The translations under genes and the position numbers were made by a program. Positions 14,401 to 27,900 of a DNA stretch of 64,000 nt are shown one piece after another. The notes below the pieces were generated by a model. It was not told the DNA's origin. It saw only the letters and a program-made list of their open reading frames with translations, and searched no databases. Positions within the stretch are counted from its first letter, which is position 1. The number at the start of each line of letters is the position of its first letter. The DNA comes from Ambrosia x helenae (Eukaryota; Streptophyta; Magnoliopsida; Asterales; Asteraceae): assembly GCA_030844895.1 (NCBI GenBank), contig JAUTDX010007444.1, forward strand, positions 1-64,000. Reading direction: 5' to 3'.

Positions 14401-16540
14401 CTAATGTACACCCTTATTGGGTTAGTCACAGGACCCCGAATCTCCTATCCTTATAGGAGAAGCCTAATTATAGTATTAACAAACTAAAATGGGTGTCTCG
14501 TTGGACATTCAGGTGCTGTAGGTCAAAGAATACTGAACAACAGTTTATAAAGGCTGGAAATTCTTACTCTTGGAAATAATTTTATAGCCTAATGTACACC
14601 CTTATTGGGTTAGTCACAGGACCCCGAATCTCCTATCCTTATAGGAGAAGCCTAATTATAGTATTAACAAACTAAAATGGGTGTCTCGTTGGACATTCAG
14701 GTGCTTTAGGTCAAAGAATACTGAACAACAGTTTATAAAGGCTGGAAATTCTTACTCTTGGAAATAATTTTATAGCCTAATGTACACCCTTATTGGGTTA
14801 GTCACAGGACCCCGAATCTCCTATCCTTATAGGAGAAGCCTAATTATAGTATTAACAAACTAAAATGGGTGTCTCGTTGGACATTCAGGTGCTGTAGGTC
14901 AAAGAATACTGAACAACAGTTTATAAAGGCTGGAAATTCTTACTCTTGGAAATAATTTTATAGCCTAATGTACACCCTTATTGGGTTAGTCACAGGACCC
15001 CGAATCTCCTATCCTTATAGGAGAAGCCTAATTATAGTATTAACAAACTAAAATGGGTGTCTCGTTGGACATTCAGGTGCTTGTAGGTCAAAGAATACTG
15101 AACAACAGTTTATAAAGGCTGGAAATTCTTACTCTTGGAAATAATTTTATAGCCTAATGTACACCCTTATTGGGTTAGTCACAGGACCCCGAATCTCCTA
15201 TCCTTATAGGAGAAGCCTAATTATAGTATTAACAAACTAAAATGGGTGTTCGTTGGACATTCAGGTGCTGTAGGTCAAAGAATACTGAACAACAGTTTAT
15301 AAAGGCTGGAAATTCTTACTCTTGGAAATAATTTTATAGCCTAATGTACACCCTTATTGGGTTGGTTAGTCACAGGACCCCGAATCTCCTATCCTTATAG
15401 GAGAAGCCTAATTATAGTATTAACAAACTAAAATGGGTGTCTCGTTGGACATTCAGGTGGTGTAGGTCAAAGAATACTGAACAACAGTTTTAAAGGCTGG
15501 AAATTCTTACTCTTGGAAATAATTTTATAGCCTAATGTACACCCTTATTGGGTTAGTCACAGGACCCCGAATCTCCTATCCTTATAGGAGAAGCCTAATT
15601 ATAGTATTAACAAACTAAAATGGGTGTCTCGTTGGACATTCAGGTGCTGTAGGTCAAAGAATACTGAACAACAGTTTATAAAGGCTGGAAATTCTTACTC
15701 TTGGAAATAATTTTATAGCCTAATGTACACCCTTATGGGTTGGTTAGTCACAGGACCCCGAATCTCCTATCCTTATAGGAGAAGCCTAATTATAGTATTA
15801 ACAAACTAAAATGGGTGTCTCGTTGGACATTCAGGTGCTGTAGGTCAAAGAATACTGAACAACAGTTTATAAAGGCTGGAAATTCTTACTCTTGGAAATA
15901 ATTTTATAGCCTAATGTACACCCTTATTGGGTTAGTCACAGGACCCCGAATCTCCTATCCTTATAGGAGAAGCCTAATTATAGTATTAACAAACTAAAAT
16001 GGGTGTCTCGTTGGACATTCAGGTGCTGTAGGTCAAAGAATACTGAACAACAGTTTATAAAGGCTGGAAATTCTTACTCTTGGAAATAATTTTATAGCCT
16101 AATGTACACCCTTATTGGGTTAGTCACAGGACCCCGAATCTCCTATCCTTATAGGAGAAGCCTAATTATAGTATTAACAAACTAAAATGGGTGTCTCGTT
16201 GGACATTCAGGTGCTGTAGGTCAAAGAATACTGAACAACAGTTTATAAAGGCTGGAAATTCTTACTCTTGGAAATAATTTTATAGCCTAATGTACACCCT
16301 TATTGTTGGTTAGTCACAGGACCCCGAATCTCCTATCCTTATAGGAGAAGCCTAATTATAGTATTAACAAACTAAAATGGGTGTCTCGTTGGACATTCAG
16401 GTGCTTTAGGTCAAAGAATACTGAACAACAGTTTATAAAGGCTGGAAATTCTTACTCTTGGAAATAATTTTATAGCCTAATGTACACCCTTATTGGGTTG
16501 GTTAGTCACAGGACCCCGAATCTCCTATCCTTATAGGAGA

Positions 16541-16560
16541 AGCCTAATTAATTATAGTAT
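16541..16560 (+). repeat. Four-base duplication in the AATTATAG stretch
   Basis: AGCCTAATTATAGTAT of the consensus reads AGCCTAATTAATTATAGTAT here, with ATTA duplicated. Surrounding bases match the consensus. This is one of the few clear length changes outside the two hotspots in the 10-30 kb part, and is a useful marker for checking the assembly with reads. Confidence 0.65.
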
Positions 16561-18961
16561 TAACAAACTAAAATGGGTGTCTCGTTGGACATTCAGGTGC
16601 TGTAGGTCAAAGAATACTGAACAACAGTTTATAAAGGCTGGAAATTCTTACTCTTGGAAATAATTTTATAGCCTAATGTACACCTTTATTGGGTTAGTCA
16701 CAGGACCCCGAATCTCCTATCCTTATAGGAGAAGCCTAATTATAGTATTAACAAACTAAAATGGGTGTCTCGTTGGACATTCAGGTGCTGTAGGTCAAAG
16801 AATACTGAACAACAGTTTATAAAGGCTGGAAATTCTTACTCTTGGAAATAATTTTATAGCCTAATGTACACCCTTATTGGGTTAGTCACAGGACCCCGAA
16901 TCTCCTATCCTTATAGGAGAAGCCTAATTATAGTATTAACAAACTAAAATGGGTGTCTCGTTGGACATTCAGGTGCTGTAGGTCAAAGAATACTGAACAA
17001 CAGTTTATAAAGGCTGGAAATTCTTACTCTTGGAAATAATTTTATAGCCTAATGTACACCCTTATTGGGTTAGTCACAGGACCCCGAATCTCCTATCCTT
17101 ATAGGAGAAGCCTAATTATAGTATTAACAAACTAAAATGGGTGTCTCGTTGGACATTCAGGTGCTGTAGGTCAAAGAATACTGAACAACAGTTTATAAAG
17201 GCTGGAAATTCTTACTCTTGGAAATAATTTTATAGCCTAATGTACACCCTTATTGGGTTAGTCACAGGACCCCGAATCTCCTATCCTTATAGGAGAAGCC
17301 TAATTATAGTATTAACAAACTAAAATGGGTGTCTCGTTGGACATTCAGGTGCTGTAGGTCAAAGAATACTGAACAACAGTTTATAAAGGCTGGAAATTCT
17401 TACTCTTGGAAATAATTTTATAGCCTAATGTACACCCTTATTGGGTTAGTCACAGGACCCCGAATCTCCTATCCTTATAGGAGAAGCCTAATTATAGTAT
17501 TAACAAACTAAAATGGGTGTCTCGTTGGACATTCAGGTGCTGTAGGTCAAAGAATACTGAACAACAGTTTATAAAGGCTGGAAATTCTTACTCTTGGAAA
17601 TAATTTTATAGCCTAATGTACACCCTTATTGGGTTGGTAGTCACAGGACCCCGAATCTCCTATCCTTATAGGAGAAGCCTAATTATAGTATTAACAAACT
17701 AAAATGGGTGTCTCGTTGGACATTCAGGTGGTGTAGGTCAAAGAATACTGAACAACAGTTTATAAAGGCTGGAAATTCTTACTCTTGGAAATAATTTTAT
17801 AGCCTAATGTACACCCTTATTGGGTTAGTCACAGGACCCCGAATCTCCTATCCTTATAGGAGAAGCCTAATTATAGTATTAACAAACTAAAATGGGTGTC
17901 TCGTTGGACATTCAGGTGCTGTAGGTCAAAGAATACTGAACAACAGTTTATAAAGGCTGGAAATTCTTACTCTTGGAAATAATTTTATAGCCTAATGTAC
18001 ACCCTTATTGGGTTAGTCACAGGACCCCGAATCTCCTATCCTTATAGGAGAAGCCTAATTATAGTATTAACAAACTAAAATGGGTGTCTCGTTGGACATT
18101 CAGGTGCTGTAGGTCAAAGAATACTGAACAACAGTTTATAAAGGCTGGAAATTCTTACTCTTGGAAATAATTTTATAGCCTATGTACACCCTTATTGGGT
18201 TAGTCACAGGACCCCGAATCTCCTATCCTTATAGGAGAAGCCTAATTATAGTATTAACAAACTAAAATGGGTGTCTCGTTGGACATTCAGGTGCTGTAGG
18301 TCAAAGAATACTGAACAACAGTTTATAAAGGCTGGAAATTCTTACTCTTGGAAATAATTTTATAGCCTAATGTACACCCTTATTGGGTTAGTCACAGGAC
18401 CCCGAATCTCCTATCCTTATAGGAGAAGCCTAATTATAGTATTAACAAACTAAAATGGGTGTCTCGTTGGACATTCAGGTGCTGTAGGTCAAAGAATACT
18501 GAACAACAGTTTATAAAGGCTGGAAATTCTTACTCTTGGAAATAATTTTATAGCCTAATGTACACCCTTATTGGGTTAGTCACAGGACCCCGAATCTCCT
18601 ATCCTTATAGGAGAAGCCTAATTATAGTATTAACAAACTAAAATGGGTGTCTCGTTGGACATTCAGGTGCTGTAGGTCAAAGAATACTGAACAACAGTTT
18701 ATAAAGGCTGGAAATTCTTACTCTTGGAAATAATTTATAGCCTAATGTACACCCTTATTGGGTTAGTCACAGGACCCCGAATCTCCTATCCTTATAGGAG
18801 AAGCCTAATTATAGTATTAACAAACTAAAATGGGTGTCTCGTTGGACATTCAGGTGCTGTAGGTCAAAGAATACTGAACAACAGTTTATAAAGGCTGGAA
18901 ATTCTTACTCTTGGAAATAATTTTATAGCCTAATGTACACCCTTATTGGGTTAGTCACAGG

Positions 18962-18991
18962 ACCCCCGAATCTCCTATCCTTATAGAGGAG
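18962..18991 (+). repeat. Copy with extra C and a two-base insertion in the hairpin
   Basis: GGACCCC has an extra C, and the second hairpin arm ATAGGAGA reads ATAGAGGAGA. The stem of the main inverted repeat is therefore interrupted in this copy. Neighbouring copies are normal. Confidence 0.6.
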
Positions 18992-21900
18992 AAGCCTAAT
19001 TATAGTATTAACAAACTAAAATGGGTGTCTCGTTGGACATTCAGGTGCTGTAGGTCAAAGAATACTGAACAACAGTTTATAAAGGCTGGAAATTCTTACT
19101 CTTGGAAATAATTTTATAGCCTAATGTACACCCTTATTGGGTTGGTTAGTCACAGGACCCCGAATCTCCTATCCTTATAGGAGAAGCCTAATATAGTATT
19201 AACAAACTAAATGGGTGTCTCGTTGGACATTCAGGTGCTGTAGGTCAAAGAATACTGAACAACAGTTTATAAAGGCTGGAAATTCTTACTCTTGGAAATA
19301 ATTTTATAGCCTAATGTACACCCTTATTGGGTTAGTCACAGGACCCCGAATCTCCTATCCTTATAGGAGAAGCCTAATTATAGTATTAACAAACTAAAAT
19401 GGGTGTCTCGTTGGACATTCAGGTGCTGTAGGTCAAAGAATACTGAACAACAGTTTATAAAGGCTGGAAATTCTTACTCTTGGAAATAATTTTATAGCCT
19501 AATGTACACCCTTATTGGGTTAGTCACAGGACCCCGAATCTCCTATCCTTATAGGAGAAGCCTAATATAGTATTAACAAACTAAAATGGGTGTCTCGTTG
19601 GACATTCAGGTGCTGTAGGTCAAAGAATACTGAACAACAGTTTATAAAGGCTGGAAATTCTTACTCTTGGAAATAATTTTATAGCCTAATGTACACCCTT
19701 ATTGGGTTAGTCACAGGACCCCGAATCTCCTATCCTTATAGGAGAAGCCTAATTATAGTATTAACAAACTAAAATGGGTGTCTCGTTGGACATTCAGGTG
19801 CTGTAGGTCAAAGAATACTGAACAACAGTTTATAAAGGCTGGAAATTCTTACTCTTGGAAATAATTTTATAGCCTAATGTACACCCTTATTGGGGGTTAG
19901 TCACAGGACCCCGAATCTCCTATCCTTATAGGAGAAGCCTAATTATAGTATTAACAAACTAAAATGGGTGTCTCGTTGGACATTCAGGTGCTGTAGGTCA
20001 AAGAATACTGAACAACAGTTTATAAAGGCTGGAAATTCTTACTCTTGGAAATAATTTTATAGCCTAATGTACACCCTTATTGGGTTAGTCACAGGACCCC
20101 GAATCTCCTATCCTTATAGGAGAAGCCTAATTATAGTATTAACAAACTAAATGGGTGTCTCGTTGGACATTCAGGTGGTGTAGGTCAAAGAATACTGAAC
20201 AACAGTTTATAAAGGCTGGAAATTCTTACTCTTGGAAATAATTTTATAGCCTAATGTACACCCTTATTGGGTTAGTCACAGGACCCCGAATCTCCTATCC
20301 TTATAGGAGAAGCCTAATTATAGTATTAACAAACTAAAATGGGTGTCTCGTTGGACATTCAGGTGCTTAGGTCAAAGAATACTGAACAACAGTTTATAAA
20401 GGCTGGAAATTCTTACTCTTGGAAATAATTTTATAGCCTAATGTACACCCTTATTGGGTTAGTCACAGGACCCGAATCTCCTATCCTTATAGGAGAAGCC
20501 TAATTATAGTATTAACAAACTAAAATGGGTGTCTCGTTGGACATTCAGGTGCTGTAGGTCAAAGAATACTGAACAACAGTTTATAAAGGCTGGAAATTCT
20601 TACTCTTGGAAATAATTTTATAGCCTAATGTACACCCTTATTGGGTTAGTCACAGGACCCCGAATCTCCTATCCTTATAGGAGAAGCCTAATTATAGTAT
20701 TAACAAACTAAAATGGGTGTCTCGTTGGACATTCAGGTGCTGTAGGTCAAAGAATACTGAACAACAGTTTATAAAGGCTGGAAATTCTTACTCTTGGAAA
20801 TAATTTTATAGCCTAATGTACACCCTTATTGTTGGTTAGTCACAGGACCCCGAATCTCCTATCCTTATAGGAGAAGCCTAATTATAGTATTAACAAACTA
20901 AAATGGGTGTCTCGTTGGACATTCAGGTGGTGTAGGTCAAAGAATACTGAACAACAGTTTATAAAGGCTGGAAATTCTTACTCTTGGAAATAATTTTATA
21001 GCCTAATGTACACCCTTATTGGGTTAGTCACAGGACCCCGAATCTCCTATCCTTATAGGAGAAGCCTAATTATAGTATTAACAAACTAAAATGGGTGTCT
21101 CGTTGGACATTCAGGTGCTGTAGGTCAAAGAATACTGAACAACAGTTTATAAAGGCTGGAAATTCTTACTCTTGGAAATAATTTTATAGCCTAATGTACA
21201 CCCTTATTGGGTTAGTCACAGGACCCCGAATCTCCTATCCTTATAGGAGAAGCCTAATTATAGTATTAACAAACTAAAATGGGTGTCTCGTTGGACATTC
21301 AGGTGTGTAGGTCAAAGAATACTGAACAACAGTTTATAAAGGCTGGAAATTCTTACTCTTGGAAATAATTTATTAGCCTAATGTACACCCTTATTGGGTT
21401 AGTCACAGGACCCCGAATCTCCTATCCTTATAGGAGAAGCCTAATTATAGTATTAACAAACTAAAATGGGTGTCTCGTTGGACATTCAGGTGCTGTAGGT
21501 CAAAGAATACTGAACAACAGTTTATAAAGGCTGGAAATTCTTACTCTTGGAAATAATTTTATAGCCTAATGTACACCCTTATTGGGTTAGTCACAGGACC
21601 CCGAATCTCCTATCCTTATAGGAGAAGCCTAATTATAGTATTAACAAACTAAAATGGGTGTCTCGTTGGACATTCAGGTGCTTGTAGGTCAAAGAATACT
21701 GAACAACAGTTTATAAAGGCTGGAAATTCTTACTCTTGGAAATAATTTTATAGCCTAATGTACACCCTTATTGGGTTAGTCACAGGACCCCGAATCTCCT
21801 ATCCTTATAGGAGAAGCCTAATTATAGTATTAACAAACTAAAATGGGTGTCTCGTTGGACATTCAGGTGCTGTAGGTCAAAGAATACTGAACAACAGTTT

Positions 21901-24900
21901 ATAAAGGCTGGAAATTCTTACTCTTGGAAATAATTTTATAGCCTAATGTACACCCTTATTTTGGGTTAGTCACAGGACCCCGAATCTCCTATCCTTATAG
22001 GAGAAGCCTAATTATAGTATTAACAAACTAAAATGGGTGTCTCGTTGGACATTCAGGTGCTGTAGGTCAAAGAATACTGAACAACAGTTTATAAAGGCTG
22101 GAAATTCTTACTCTTGGAAATAATTTTATAGCCTAATGTACACCCTTATTGGGTTAGTCACAGGACCCCGAATCTCCTATCCTTATAGGAGAAGCCTAAT
22201 TATAGTATTAACAAACTAAAATGGGTGTCTCGTTGGACATTCAGGTGCTGTAGGTCAAAGAATACTGAACAACAGTTTATAAAGGCTGGAAATTCTTACT
22301 CTTGGAAATAATTTTATAGCCTAATGTACACCCTTATTGGGTTAGTCACAGGACCCCGAATCTCCTATCCTTATAGGAGAAGCCTAATTATAGTATTAAC
22401 AAACTAAAATGGGTGTCTCGTTGGACATTCAGGTGCTGTAGGTCAAAGAATACTGAACAACAGTTTATAAAGGCTGGAAATTCTTACTCTTGGAAATAAT
22501 TTTATAGCCTAATGTACACCCTTATTGGGTTAGTCACAGGACCCCGAATCTCCTATCCTTATAGGAGAAGCCTAATTATAGTATTAACAAACTAAAATGG
22601 GTGTCTCGTTGGACATTCAGGTGCTGTAGGTCAAAGAATACTGAACAACAGTTTATAAAGGCTGGAAATTCTTACTCTTGGAAATAATTTTATAGCCTAA
22701 TGTACACCCTTATTGGGTTAGTCACAGGACCCCGAATCTCCTATCCTTATAGGAGAAGCCTAATTATAGTATTAACAAACTAAAATGGGTGTCTCGTTGG
22801 ACATTCAGGTGCTTTAGGTCAAAGAATACTGAACAACAGTTTATAAAGGCTGGAAATTCTTACTCTTGGAAATAATTTTATAGCCTAATGTACACCCTTA
22901 TTGGGTTAGTCACAGGACCCCGAATCTCCTATCCTTATAGGAGAAGCCTAATTATAGTATTAACAAACTAAAATGGGTGTCTCGTTGGACATTCAGGTGC
23001 TGTAGGTCAAAGAATACTGAACAACAGTTTATAAAGGCTGGAAATTCTTACTCTTGGAAATAATTTTATAGCCTAATGTACACCCTTATTGGGTTAGTCA
23101 CAGGACCCCGAATCTCCTATCCTTATAGGAGAAGCCTAATTATAGTATTAACAAACTAAAATGGGTGTCTCGTTGGACATTCAGGTGCTGTAGGTCAAAG
23201 AATACTGAACAACAGTTTATAAAGGCTGGAAATTCTTACTCTTGGAAATAATTTTATAGCCTAATGTACACCCTTATTGGGTTAGTCACAGGACCCCGAA
23301 TCTCCTATCCTTATAGGAGAAGCCTAATTATAGTATTAACAAACTAAAATGGGTGTCTCGTTGGACATTCAGGTGGTGTAGGTCAAAGAATACTGAACAA
23401 CAGTTTATAAAGGCTGGAAATTCTTACTCTTGGAAATAATTTTATAGCCTAATGTACACCCTTATTGGGTTAGTCACAGGACCCCGAATCTCCTATCCTT
23501 ATAGGAGAAGCCTAATTATAGTATTAACAAACTAAAATGGGTGTCTCGTTGGACATTCAGGTGGTGTAGGTCAAAGAATACTGAACAACAGTTTATAAAG
23601 GCTGGAAATTCTTACTCTTGGAAATAATTTTATAGCCTAATGTACACCCTTATTGGGTTAGTCACAGGACCCCGAATCTCCTATCCTTATAGGAGAAGCC
23701 TAATTATAGTATTAACAAACTAAAATGGGTGTCTCGTTGGACATTCAGGTGCTTTAGGTCAAAGAATACTGAACAACAGTTTATAAAGGCTGGAAATTCT
23801 TACTCTTGGAAATAATTTTATAGCCTAATGTACACCCTTATTGGGTTAGTCACAGGACCCCGAATCTCCTATCCTTATAGGAGAAGCCTAATTATAGTAT
23901 TAACAAACTAAAATGGGTGTCTCGTTGGACATTCAGGTGTGTAGGTCAAAGAATACTGAACAACAGTTTATAAAGGCTGGAAATTCTTACTCTTGGAAAT
24001 AATTTTATAGCCTAATGTACACCCTTATTGGGTTAGTCACAGGACCCCGAATCTCCTATCCTTATAGGAGAAGCCTAATTATAGTATTAACAAACTAAAA
24101 TGGGTGTCTCGTTGGACATTCAGGTGCTGTAGGTCAAAGAATACTGAACAACAGTTTATAAAGGCTGGAAATTCTTACTCTTGGAAATAATTTTATAGCC
24201 TAATGTACACCCTTATTGGGGGTTAGTCACAGGACCCCGAATCTCCTATCCTTATAGGAGAAGCCTAATTATAGTATTAACAAACTAAAATGGGTGTCTC
24301 GTTGGACATTCAGGTGCTGTAGGTCAAAGAATACTGAACAACAGTTTATAAAGGCTGGAAATTCTTACTCTTGGAAATAATTTTATAGCCTAATGTACAC
24401 CCTTATTGGGTTAGTCACAGGACCCCGAATCTCCTATCCTTATAGGAGAAGCCTAATTATAGTATTAACAAACTAAAATGGGTGTCTCGTTGGACATTCA
24501 GGTGCTGTAGGTCAAAGAATACTGAACAACAGTTTATAAAGGCTGGAAATTCTTACTCTTGGAAATAATTTTATAGCCTAATGTACACCCTTATTGGGTT
24601 AGTCACAGGACCCCGAATCTCCTATCCTTATAGGAGAAGCCTAATTATAGTATTAACAAACTAAAATGGGTGTCTCGTTGGACATTCAGGTGCTGTAGGT
24701 CAAAGAATACTGAACAACAGTTTATAAAGGCTGGAAATTCTTACTCTTGGAAATAATTTTATAGCCTAATGTACACCCTTATTGGGTTAGTCACAGGACC
24801 CCGAATCTCCTATCCTTATAGGAGAAGCCTAATTATAGTATTAACAAACTAAAATGGGTGTCTCGTTGGACATTCAGGTGCTGTAGGTCAAAGAATACTG

Positions 24901-27900
24901 AACAACAGTTTATAAAGGCTGGAAATTCTTACTCTTGGAAATAATTTTATAGCCTAATGTACACCCTTATTGGGTTAGTCACAGGACCCCGAATCTCCTA
25001 TCCTTATAGGAGAAGCCTAATTATAGTATTAACAAACTAAAATGGGTGTCTCGTTGGACATTCAGGTGCTTTAGGTCAAAGAATACTGAACAACAGTTTA
25101 TAAAGGCTGGAAATTCTTACTCTTGGAAATAATTTTATAGCCTAATGTACACCCTTATTGGGTTAGTCACAGGACCCCGAATCTCCTATCCTTATAGGAG
25201 AAGCCTAATTATAGTATTAACAAACTAAAATGGGTGTCTCGTTGGACATTCAGGTGCTGTAGGTCAAAGAATACTGAACAACAGTTTATAAAGGCTGGAA
25301 ATTCTTACTCTTGGAAATAATTTATAGCCTAATGTACACCCTTATTTGGTTAGTCACAGGACCCCGAATCTCCTATCCTTATAGGAGAAGCCTAATTATA
25401 GTATTAACAAACTAAAATGGGTGTCTCGTTGGACATTCAGGTGCTGTAGGTCAAAGAATACTGAACAACAGTTTATAAAGGCTGGAAATTCTTACTCTTG
25501 GAAATAATTTTATAGCCTAATGTACACCTTATTGGGTTAGTCACAGGACCCCGAATCTCCTATCCTTATAGGAGAAGCCTAATTATAGTATTAACAAACT
25601 AAAATGGGTGTCTCGTTGGACATTCAGGTGCTGTAGGTCAAAGAATACTGAACAACAGTTTATAAAGGCTGGAAATTCTTACTCTTGGAAATAATTTTAT
25701 AGCCTAATGTACACCCTTATTGGGTTAGTCACAGGACCCCGAATCTCCTATCCTTATAGGAGAAGCCTAATTATAGTATTAACAAACTAAAATGGGTGTC
25801 TCGTTGGACATTCAGGTGCTGTAGGTCAAAGAATACTGAACAACAGTTTATAAAGGCTGGAAATTCTTACTCTTGGAAATAATTTTATAGCCTAATGTAC
25901 ACCCTTATTGGGTGGTTAGTCACAGGACCCCGAATCTCCTATCCTTATAGGAGAAGCCTAATTATAGTATTAACAAACTAAAATGGGTGTCTCGTTGGAC
26001 ATTCAGGTGCTGTAGGTCAAAGAATACTGAACAACAGTTTATAAAGGCTGGAAATTCTTACTCTTGGAAATAATTTTATAGCCTAATGTACACCCTATTG
26101 GGTTAGTCACAGGACCCCGAATCTCCTATCCTTATAGGAGAAGCCTAATTATAGTATTAACAAACTAAAATGGGTGTCTCGTTGGACATTCAGGTGCTTT
26201 AGGTCAAAGAATACTGAACAACAGTTTATAAAGGCTGGAAATTCTTACTCTTGGAAATAATTTTATAGCCTAATGTACACCCTTATTGGGTTAGTCACAG
26301 GACCCCGAATCTCCTATCCTTATAGGAGAAGCCTAATTATAGTATTAACAAACTAAAATGGGTGTCTCGTTGGACATTCAGGTGCTGTAGGTCAAAGAAT
26401 ACTGAACAACAGTTTATAAAGGCTGGAAATTCTTACTCTTGGAAATAATTTTATAGCCTAATGTACACCCTTATTGGGTTAGTCACAGGACCCCGAATCT
26501 CCTATCCTTATAGGAGAAGCCTAATTATAGTATTAACAAACTAAAATGGGTGTCTCGTTGGACATTCAGGTGTGTAGGTCAAAGAATACTGAACAACAGT
26601 TTATAAAGGCTGGAAATTCTTACTCTTGGAAATAATTTTATAGCCTAATGTACACCCTTATTGGGTTAGTCACAGGACCCCGAATCTCCTATCCTTATAG
26701 GAGAAGCCTAATTATAGTATTAACAAACTAAAATGGGTGTCTCGTTGGACATTCAGGTGCTGTAGGTCAAAGAATACTGAACAACAGTTTATAAAGGCTG
26801 GAAATTCTTACTCTTGGAAATAATTTTATAGCCTAATGTACACCCTTATTGGGTTAGTCACAGGACCCCGAATCTCCTATCCTTATAGGAGAAGCCTAAT
26901 TATAGTATTAACAAACTAAAATGGGTGTCTCGTTGGACATTCAGGTGCTGTAGGTCAAAGAATACTGAACAACAGTTTATAAAGGCTGGAAATTCTTACT
27001 CTTGGAAATAATTTTATAGCCTAATGTACACCCTTATTGGGGGTTAGTCACAGGACCCGAATCTCCTATCCTTATAGGAGAAGCCTAATTATAGTATTAA
27101 CAAACTAAAATGGGTGTCTCGTTGGACATTCAGGTGCTTGTAGGTCAAAGAATACTGAACAACAGTTTATAAAGGCTGGAAATTCTTACTCTTGGAAATA
27201 ATTTTATAGCCTAATGTACACCCTTATTGGGTTAGTCACAGGACCCCGAATCTCCTATCCTTATAGGAGAAGCCTAATTATAGTATTAACAAACTAAAAT
27301 GGGTGTCTCGTTGGACATTCAGGTGCTTTAGGTCAAAGAATACTGAACAACAGTTTATAAAGGCTGGAAATTCTTACTCTTGGAAATAATTTTATAGCCT
27401 AATGTACACCCTTATTGGGTTAGTCACAGGACCCCGAATCTCCTATCCTTATAGGAGAAGCCTAATTATAGTATTAACAAACTAAAATGGGTGTCTCGTT
27501 GGACATTCAGGTGCTTGTAGGTCAAAGAATACTGAACAACAGTTTATAAAGGCTGGAAATTCTTACTCTTGGAAATAATTTTATAGCCTAATGTACACCC
27601 TTATTGGGTTAGTCACAGGACCCCGAATCTCCTATCCTTATAGGAGAAGCCTAATTATAGTATTAACAAACTAAAATGGGTGTCTCGTTGGACATTCAGG
27701 TGCTGTAGGTCAAAGAATACTGAACAACAGTTTATAAAGGCTGGAAATTCTTACTCTTGGAAATAATTTTATAGCCTAATGTACACCCTTATTGGGTTGG
27801 TTAGTCACAGGACCCCGAATCTCCTATCCTTATAGGAGAAGCCTAATTATAGTATTAACAAACTAAAATGGGTGTCTCGTTGGACATTCAGGTGCTGTAG